From Verpa conica (Eukaryota > Ascomycota > Pezizomycetes > Pezizales > Morchellaceae), in assembly GCA_033030425.1 (NCBI GenBank), contig JAUFSD010000001.1:2232001-2296000 (forward strand): a stretch of DNA of 64,000 nucleotides. Reading direction: 5' to 3'. The translations under genes were made by a program, and so were the position numbers. Below are positions 56,872-64,000 of this stretch, one piece after another; the stretch's first letter is position 1, and every line of letters begins with the position of its first letter. The notes below the pieces were generated by a model. It was not told the DNA's origin. It searched no databases and saw only the letters and a program-made list of their open reading frames with translations.

Positions 56872-59800
56872 GATCTTGGTTCTGTACGGTTCCCCACAAT
56901 CCAGTCCTGCCATCAGCTAGGGTTGACGAGAACTCCACCGCCCGAAGTGCGGAGTATTTTATGGTGTCGATTGTGTAGAGCTGTTGGGTTTGATATGTTG
57001 TGCACAGACATTCTTGGGAGCATAGCGCCACCGCTACCGGAATCTCAACCGGACGGAGGAGTGGGTGCTTTTCCTTACCTATTTCTACTTTTTATCTTTT
57101 TTTTTACCCTCCCCTTTCCCGAATGTTCAGGCGTTAGTTACATAGGACCAATGATGAAACATATGGATACTTGTGACCCCATAATATGTACGCAGGGTAT
57201 GCGTACTATACTTTAATGCGGAATGGTATGGGATTGCAGGCAGATTTGTCCTCTGATTGTTTTTGTTTTTTTCTGAAATGCTTTGTAGGTGTGAATTAGA
57301 GTAACAAGAAACACTGCGAACGTCGCATTGTTGGTATTAATTCCAAGATCTAGAAGATATAAGCGTATTGAAAACTTAGAGGTTATAAGACATTCAGCCA
57401 CGGAAGTATAATATATTTACTTGTGGTAGAATTAAGACACATTATTCAGGGGCATGTTGCGCGAGAGCATGATCAAAGCTCCACCCAGTTGTTCTAGAGG
57501 AGTTATGACCGTACAGCTCATAGGCTAGCCCATTCATTGATCCCCTGTGAGGTTGAGCGCCCGAACTCACAAGTGAAACAGGTACTATACGCTTATAGAT
57601 TCAAGCCCCTAATAGTATATCGCTAATGAATGCGCATTTTGTGACGAATGAAAATCTAGATGCAATTTTCTGAAATCTCATCTGTTTGACAGTTATGTAA
57701 TACAGTTAACTGGGGTTCCGGGACAGATAGGTTCGCGTAGGAAGTTCTATTTATCAGTGTATTCCTACCTCGGTTGGGGGGGGCCCGAGTACAACTGTTT
57801 CGATCACTGAATGATACTATTGCAATTGAGCCCCCACGACAATAATTCCGATCCTATTGAATTTTCTATGTGAAAGGATTTAAAAGCCCGATCCACAACA
57901 TGGGATCCTTACTCTGAATTGCATACATTTAGTTTGATAATAGTCCTCTAATCAAAACGAGAGAGGGAGAGTTTAACCTATGCGCCTGCTATTGGCTGTA
58001 TTCTCCTGTTGTGAGAGGAAACCAAGAAGGAAGGAATACGAGTATGATCCTAGTTAGCCAAGCATCCGCCCAGGCGGTTCATTCATCTACTTGAGAGTAG
58101 CCGCTATGTTACCCACATTCCTTCGCCGTAATCTGACTTTAGCAAAGTGGAGAACCCTGCAGGCATTCGTACCCCCGGTACCCTAATAATTCAATTTCAA
58201 GGCTTTATCTGGCAGTTAAAGTGTTGGAGTATCTGGGAAATCGACGTTTCGTGGTGGCGGGAACCAAGGAATAATAGAGTAGACCCCACACCACCCTAGT
58301 ATCAATGCAGTAGTTAGCGAGATAAACAGCGTTTCTGTATCTCAGAGGCACATGGCACGTATACTTTTACAGGTGCAGTGCTTTACAGAGCAAAGTACAG
58401 ATAGCCCTTGTCCGTTCAATAGCTAGGTAGTTGATTAGTTTGCAGATTTCCCAATACATACTCTGGGGGCTCCTTTGGCCTTTTCAAATAGTTTTTTTTC
58501 GTCGATAAACACTCCGATCTAAGAGGCCCAAACAACCGATAGCAAAGTCTTTTGATTTGTTAGCCTTGTAAATTCCTCGTCTTATCAGTAATATCTACTA
58601 GCCAATATCCTAATACCGCCTAGGGCTGAGTACATCAGGAGGACGCAGTCCTACGGTCACGCTGATATACATTATTCTGATTGCACACTTGGGAAGAAAA
58701 GTGCTTGTTGGTGGTTTCAGTCCTCACCGGGGGCAATAGCCGAATTTAGAGTTCTGGTACATCAGGTCGCGTTAAGACATCATACTCGGTGCTGAAAACC
58801 CAAAATAGAGCTATTCCAAGGACTCTGGCACGATTTAAGATCGACTTCCCATAGGAGGTCGACGACGGCTGGTGTGTTGTGTCGGTCGAAGATCTCTTTG
58901 ACGAAGACGGGTTGCTGGCGTTGTACGAGGGTTTACAAGTAGAATGACCTGCAGAGAAGGTTAATTTACTCCACCAGTAAGGTACTGGCGTGCCCGCTTC
59001 GGGCCCTTTGCCCGAGGGGGGTCTAGATTGACTCTGATTGAGTTGTTGTCGGCGAGAAACCTCAGTTGCCCGCATTTACGGTTGTACTTGTCAACTTTGA
59101 GAGCGCTAGTGCCATTTTGCCAATTTTGCCAATCGAGCACCGACAAGCAATTCTCAACCCGCAATTTACAAACGCCACAGACGGGCCTTTTGCTTGGCCT
59201 CCATTTAGGGTTGTCGCGAGGGGAAACAGACAAGAAAGACACCCCCCAACCGTCCAGTTACAGCCAGAGGCAGTCTGTTCGCGCAAAAAGCGTCATTTAT
59301 TTTTATTCAACTGTGGGTCGTAGCTGACGAATCGTTTTGGTCTCAATATTGTTTCTTGTCCTGCAAGCCATAACAGGAAACCTGCTAATGCAGCCTTCCG
59401 TGATAGGGAATTTTTCCGTTAATCTCTGATCCCTGGATGGAGGGGCGTCGTTGAGAGTAAGCTGGGGATGATCTACTTTAGTCCTCCCCACGCTGTAGGA
59501 TCTAACACTACTGTACAGTTTACACCTAAATCTTATGTGTCCTCTGCAAGCGAGAGTCTAGTGCACAAAAAAATAAAGAAAGTCATCAACCCCTGGACCC
59601 AGCCATATCTTTATCTTCCCTAAAATCAACATCCCCTATAAAAGCATTTTGACCACACCCCGAACATAGTCTTGGCTACTAGAGCTCTGATCCGGATAAA
59701 GAACTATTCCTGTCGACGCGGGAGGTAAGCGGAATAATGATACACAAACAAAAGAAAAGAGACTCCATAGCTGAGGCAAGCTTTTTTCGTTGCGGAAGGC

Positions 59801-60633
59801 TGCTTATGAGCATATGTACGCCGGGCAGATGGAAACAAAAGCAAGATGTATGAACTACCTACACCCCCATGCACAACAAAATTGTACAAGTACCGATACA
59901 AATTGGTCTCAAGTGTCTTGGATATCTTGGCTGTCTTAAGTGTTCCAACTTTACCCTGGTAGTTCCTGTTTGGCGGGACAATGGTATGCACATCTGACAT
60001 CGAATTTTTAGGCAATGGGCGCGGAGAAAACTGGCAATTACGAGGCACAAGTGCTTTACGCAGGGAAATGTCTCTGTTCAATTCCTCTTCTCCTAAACTG
60101 AGATAGGGGCAGACAGGGTGATGTGTGGGATTGAGCTTTCGTTGGCTGGCTCAGAGTAGACAATATTTCCATCCTAGGCCATCTACTGCTTTCTCGTAAG
60201 GCTCAAGGGGGGCCATTTAAAGATTTGCTCGCCCACGCATGAGTAACTCCTTCCCAAAGGTACGGTGAAGCTTCCGCATTGCCAATACTTCGTTTGAACG
60301 GGCCCCTACCCGCGTCCGCCTTGGTCAATAAACGACCATACAGCTAGTCGAGAAAGTACCTACACCCCTCTCGTCCCCCCCCCGGCTCGTCACACCCTCC
60401 CATACACCTTTATCCCAAGGTTACTTCCTCAGGTCCGAGTACGTGTTCCCAACCGTTGGGCACTATTACTACACTGCTTATCACTGGCTTTTGAAATCCA
60501 TATAATATCTACCCAGAGCCCCCCAAACCGTGTGAACCTTCTCTTGATCACCCGGCTATCTGGATTGAGTACCCTCAGCTGTCCATTCAGCACTACTATC
60601 CTATAGATATAAAAGTACTTCATATCTATCATC
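56872..60633. other. Gene desert
   Basis: In 3.8 kb I find no convincing gene. The overlapping frames at 58746-59327 occur on both strands in the same DNA and show no splice-supported continuation. Pyrimidine-rich and CCCC-rich stretches near 60340-60420 precede the MFS gene, and TATAAAA at 60608-60614 lies 20 bases before its ATG. Confidence 0.5.
60608..60614 (+). promoter_or_regulatory. TATA-like sequence at the MFS transporter start
   Basis: TATAAAA ends 20 bases before the chosen ATG at 60634. If it is the TATA box, the transcript would have almost no leader or would start at or beyond this ATG. It may therefore be coincidental in this AT-rich leader. Confidence 0.3.
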
Positions 60634-62312
60634 ATGTCAGGCACCTCTACCCCCGAGAAACGGGCTGTCCATGTCGATGGAGCAACAACTCCTTCAACAC
60701 TGGAGTCGGCGGAAGGGCCAGTATTTGATGCAGCCAGGACTAAGAAGCTTCTAAGGAAAATGGATTGGCATTTGGTACCCTTTTTGGCATTGCTTTACTT
60801 GTAAGTTTAATCCTTCGTGCTGGTTCTCGTGACAGCAACGCGATATCTAACCTAGCTTAGGCTTTCATTCCTTGATCGCACCAATGTCGGAAACGCACGT
60901 CTTGCAGGTCTTGAGAAGGATCTAGGAATGTCAGGTCTAGACTATAATGTATGGATATATTTATTTATTTTCCCTTTTAAACACTTCACGGTTTATTCAT
61001 ATTAACAATATTCAATTAGGTTGCCCTTGCTGTGTTTTTCCCATGGTATGTGTTAGCTGAAGTACCTAGCAACATTATGATGAAGAAAACCCGCCCTTCA
61101 TTATGGCTCACCATTATTATGCTTGCTTGGGGTGTTGTCATGACACTCATGGGCACGGTCACAAACTATGGGGGGCTATTGGCTGCTCGTATGGCTCTTG
61201 GTATTGCTGAAGGTGGTCTGTTTCCTGGTGTTACTTTCTACATCACCATGTGGTATCAAAGGCACGAGTGCGGTCTTCGTATGGCTGTCTTCTTCTCTGC
61301 CGCTACTCTTGCTGGAGCTTTTGGAGGATTGCTCGCGAGAGGTATCTCAGAGATGAATGGTATTGCAGGGAAACCCGGTTGGGCTTGGATTTTTATCCTT
61401 GAGGGATTGGTTACTGTCCTTGTCGCTTTCTGCGCTTATTGGGCTATTAACGATTACCCCGAGACGTGAATATCCCTTATGTTTGAACCCCTCACAACAT
61501 TTCACAGCTAATCTTGCCCTATTAGTGCCAAGTTCTTGACTCCCGAAGAGAAAGCTGAGGTCACTCGCAGACTCAAGGCCGACAGGACTTCTTTGGCCGA
61601 TGAATACGACATCAAGTACTTCTTCCATGCAGTCAAGGACTGGAAGATCTATGTACACATGCTAATCACCATCGGAATCTACACCCCACTTTACTCCTTC
61701 TCTCTCTTCCTTCCTACTATTGTTAAGGTCATGGGCTACACCAACGAGCAGTCCCAGCTTATGACTGTCCCTCCCTACGTCTTCGCCTGTTTCTGCACTA
61801 TCGCCGGAGGTTACCTTGCTGACAGGAAGGGACAGCGTGGAATCTTTATGATCTTCTTCTGTGTCCTTTCTACTATTGGTTTTATCCTATTGATCTCCAC
61901 CCATAATCCCCATGTCCAGTATTTGGGAACTTTCCTCGCTGCCGCTGGAATCTACCCCAACGTCCCCATGGGTGTCGCATGGAATGGTAACAACATTGGT
62001 GGCTCTACTAAGCGTGGTGTCGGTATTGCTATGCACGTCGGTTTCGGTAACCTTGGTGGTGCTATCGCTGCTTTTGCTTACAGGGCTACTGACTCGCCGA
62101 GGTATTACTCTGGTCACGGTTTGTTGATTGGGACTACTACCATGAGCTGTATTCTTTGTGCCTTCATGACTATTTACCTGAGGAAGGAGAATGCTAGGAG
62201 GGATGCTTTGATGGCTGAACAAGGGCTCACTCTTGAAAGCTATACTAGTGAGATGAAGGATCAGGAGAGAGAAGCTGGTGATAACGCTACTTTCTTCCGT
62301 TACACTGTTTAA
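60634..62312 (+). CDS. MFS anion:cation symporter, Dal5/allantoate permease-like
   Basis: Exons 60634-60800, 60861-60948, 61020-61465 and 61526-62312 give 495 residues, the normal size for the ACS group of the major facilitator superfamily. The opening ARTKKLLRKMDWHLVPFLALLYLLSFLDRTNVGNARLAGLEKDLGMSGLDYN is the hallmark of fungal Dal5/Tna1-like permeases. VALAVFFPWYVLAEVPSNIMMKK and GLLAARMALGIAEGGLFPGVTFYITMWY follow, then AWIFILEGLVTVLVAF. The second half contains YTPLYSFSLFLPTIV and GYLADRKGQRG. Twelve membrane helices are expected. Relatives import allantoate, nicotinate, pantothenate or other carboxylates with protons across the plasma membrane. The substrate cannot be read from the sequence. 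The last intron uses a weak donor (GTGAAT) that coincides with an in-frame TGA in the unspliced transcript. Confidence 0.94.
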
Positions 62313-64000
62313 GCGTTTTTGTGTTTTAAGTGTTTTTCATTCTTTGGTTCCTTGTCGCGGACGGCTTATTTCATGTTTATTCCTATCATCATTTAACAGG
62401 GGTCATGGCGAAGAGTTGAGCTCGGATTTTTTTTAATGTATTGATTCTATTTGCCAATATGGAATGGCGCTTTGTAATGTTTCTGCCATGTTATTACCGG
62501 TCATTTATACGTGGACTGTCCTAGGTACATGATTGTATGATGGATAGTGGTATGCAAAAAAAAGTATAAGAGTTGCCCTAGAAACCTAGAATATTTAGAT
62601 TTCTAGTCTAAATAAATTTCCTGCATTATGTCTTGAATACAGTCAGAAGCGATTTGATTACTAAACACCATAAGACGTTGCCTACTTTAAAGCCTTGCAT
62701 GCACCACATCCACCCGACCGCAGCTGCGGGGTATAGTACGCCCTGTAACGCTACCGCCGTTTAACTAAGGGGGACTTTGGTGTTTCTTTAAAGCCGAGTG
62801 ATTTCACATGTCTAAAATTCATTATAAATATTGTTTTCTAATTAGGTATAGGGTTGCAAAAGATGTCTATTCTCCCCTCTGATTTCATACTAGAGTCTTC
62901 AAGCACTTAGTGGTGCAGATATTCAGCGAACTTATATTTAAAAGCCACCGAGTAGGATAGGGGCTTTTGCAAATTCTGCACTTTCGCAAGGGGGAAGAAA
63001 AAAAGAAAAAAATCCCGATATATCCTTTCTATAAAATTTTGTACCACGAGGGGATCAATCGAGAAAATCACTTCCCGCTCGATTTATCAAACCCAGCTGT
63101 AGCACGGGATCTTACAGCCAAGCACTAGCCTTCGATTGCTTGGGGGTGGGCGCAGATAGACAACTGTCAACGATCTCCACGGCCTGAAAAGCGAAACCGG
63201 GGTTTGCCAGCGACTCCTCCAGCGTGCATGCTGTAGGCTTTGGTACGCCAAAAAGGCCTCTGACCCAATCACCTAAGGCCTTCAATCACTCAAACTGTTT
63301 AATCTCCTCCATGCACTCCCAATCAAGGTGGCCGAGGGGCGAGACTAGGTTTCTGTCTCTGAATTTGGGACGTATACTGACGCGTGGGTCTTTTTTGTTT
63401 TTTCTTACTGGAATGTAAGCTTTAAGCAGCTGACTGACTCCGATCTGGTGGGCCTCTAGAACTCTCAGATACAGAGGCTCTTCCATCAGGCCAGTATGAA
63501 ATTTGGGCACTCATGACAGCTACACATTTCATCGCAAAGACTCTAAGAATTTACGAATCTAGCTACTTTTTATTGATTGGTGTGATCGCTTAAGAAAGTC
63601 GGGAAATATATTTAGCTGTTAGAATTATGCATTGTTTAGGTGCTGTTTGTGCCTCCTACTTTCTGGTAGGTCCGTGCCACTGTGCCCAGTCTGTCTAAAT
63701 CAGGTATATTTTCCACGTGACAGCTCACAAGCTCTCTCTCGGTAGTGATAGTTGGTACCTCTTGCATTGGTAAGTTCTTTTGGCCCCTTTTAATCCACTA
63801 ATTAAGAAAAACTGCACTGACTCTGATCCACCGGGAAATCTTACTAAGTGAGAGCATGGGTCATCTACCACCTCCTTAAGTTAGCCCGCCTCATCTACAT
63901 CTCTATGAATTCAAGAATTTCAGCCTATAAATCTTGTTCCTAGGAACGCCACGACTCTATTTGATAGAGCTGACATTATTTACCGGACCTGTGTAGGGGG
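62313..64000. other. 3' flank of the MFS gene and spacer to the window end
   Basis: AT-rich sequence follows the MFS gene. At 63112-63510 there is a GC-richer patch with a coding-like minus-strand frame broken by one TGA. From 63511 to the end I see no gene. Confidence 0.45.
63112..63510 (-). pseudogene. Possible broken coding remnant
   Basis: Read on the minus strand, 133 codons are open except for one TGA at 63288-63286. Before it the frame reads like protein (EEPLYLRVLEAHQIG, SIRPKFRDRNLVSPLGHLDW). After it the same frame continues protein-like (LKALGDWVRGLFGVPKP, LEESLANPGFAFQAVEIVDS) to a TAA at 63114. The patch is richer in G and C than its surroundings. The first ATG in frame is at 63486. 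It may be the decayed end of a gene or an integrated foreign sequence. I recognise no family, and a chance frame is not excluded. Confidence 0.3.

Noticed and set aside
58746..59327. Overlapping frames on both strands
   Set aside because: Frames on opposite strands overlap almost fully and none resembles a protein family or has credible introns.
1..64000. CRISPR array, prokaryotic operon or prophage
   Set aside because: No regularly spaced direct repeats and no bacterial gene organisation; the DNA is clearly eukaryotic with spliced genes.

Overview
The window is nuclear DNA of a filamentous ascomycete (Pezizomycotina; a low gene density, early-diverging class such as Pezizomycetes or Orbiliomycetes would fit, but the exact class is my inference). 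The evidence is: spliceosomal introns mostly of 41-91 nt with CTAAC/CTGAC-like branch sites; one-gene-one-promoter layout on both strands; orthologues of conserved fungal proteins (Csf1, fibrillarin/Nop1, Ntr1/TFIP11, Gpi16/PIG-T, Spc1, Esf1, Noc2); a eukaryotic initiator tRNA; and AT-rich spacers of 1-5 kb between genes. I could rebuild 20 protein genes, 15 of them spliced with 38 introns in total, plus one tRNA and one short inverted-repeat transposon.

Layout. 0.1-3 kb: a single-pass membrane protein of unknown function and a GPI-anchored surface protein. 3.4-13.7 kb (minus): one giant nine-exon gene for the lipid-transfer protein Csf1 (3207 residues). 14.4-16.7 kb: a TMEM184/DUF300 membrane protein with an 18-nt micro-exon. 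16.7-21.2 kb: a gene-poor stretch with two related small secreted cysteine-rich proteins. 21.7-26.8 kb: divergent pair fibrillarin (minus) and spliceosome disassembly factor Ntr1 (plus). 28.4-31.4 kb: convergent pair of ER proteins, PIG-T/Gpi16 and signal peptidase subunit Spc1. 32.3-33.2 kb: an unrecognised protein whose 3' end looks frame-disturbed. 35.0 kb: initiator tRNA-Met. 35.6-40.2 kb: divergent ribosome-biogenesis pair ESF1/NOC2 sharing a 220-bp promoter. 40.5-46.5 kb: an NmrA-like reductase, a dual-specificity-phosphatase-like protein and a Rossmann-fold protein. 46.9-50.3 kb (minus): an eight-exon secreted GH35 beta-galactosidase. 50.3-54.9 kb: a gene desert with a 487-bp TA-flanked inverted-repeat element. 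54.9-56.9 kb: a disordered protein of unknown function. 60.6-62.3 kb: a Dal5-like MFS permease. 63.1-63.5 kb: a possible broken coding remnant.

Themes. Ribosome biogenesis and RNA processing (Nop1, Ntr1, Esf1, Noc2, tRNA-iMet) and ER/secretory functions (Csf1, PIG-T, Spc1, a GPI protein) are both over-represented, but the genes are separately transcribed and I see no operon-like or biosynthetic cluster. The most interesting accessory signals are the two-member secreted cysteine-rich family with a shared intron phase and a matching C-terminal cysteine signature, the structured 331-nt intron of the fibrillarin gene, the inverted-repeat element, and an unusually relaxed set of 5' splice sites, especially in the beta-galactosidase gene. 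I did not find CRISPR arrays, prokaryotic elements or an obvious wholly new system.
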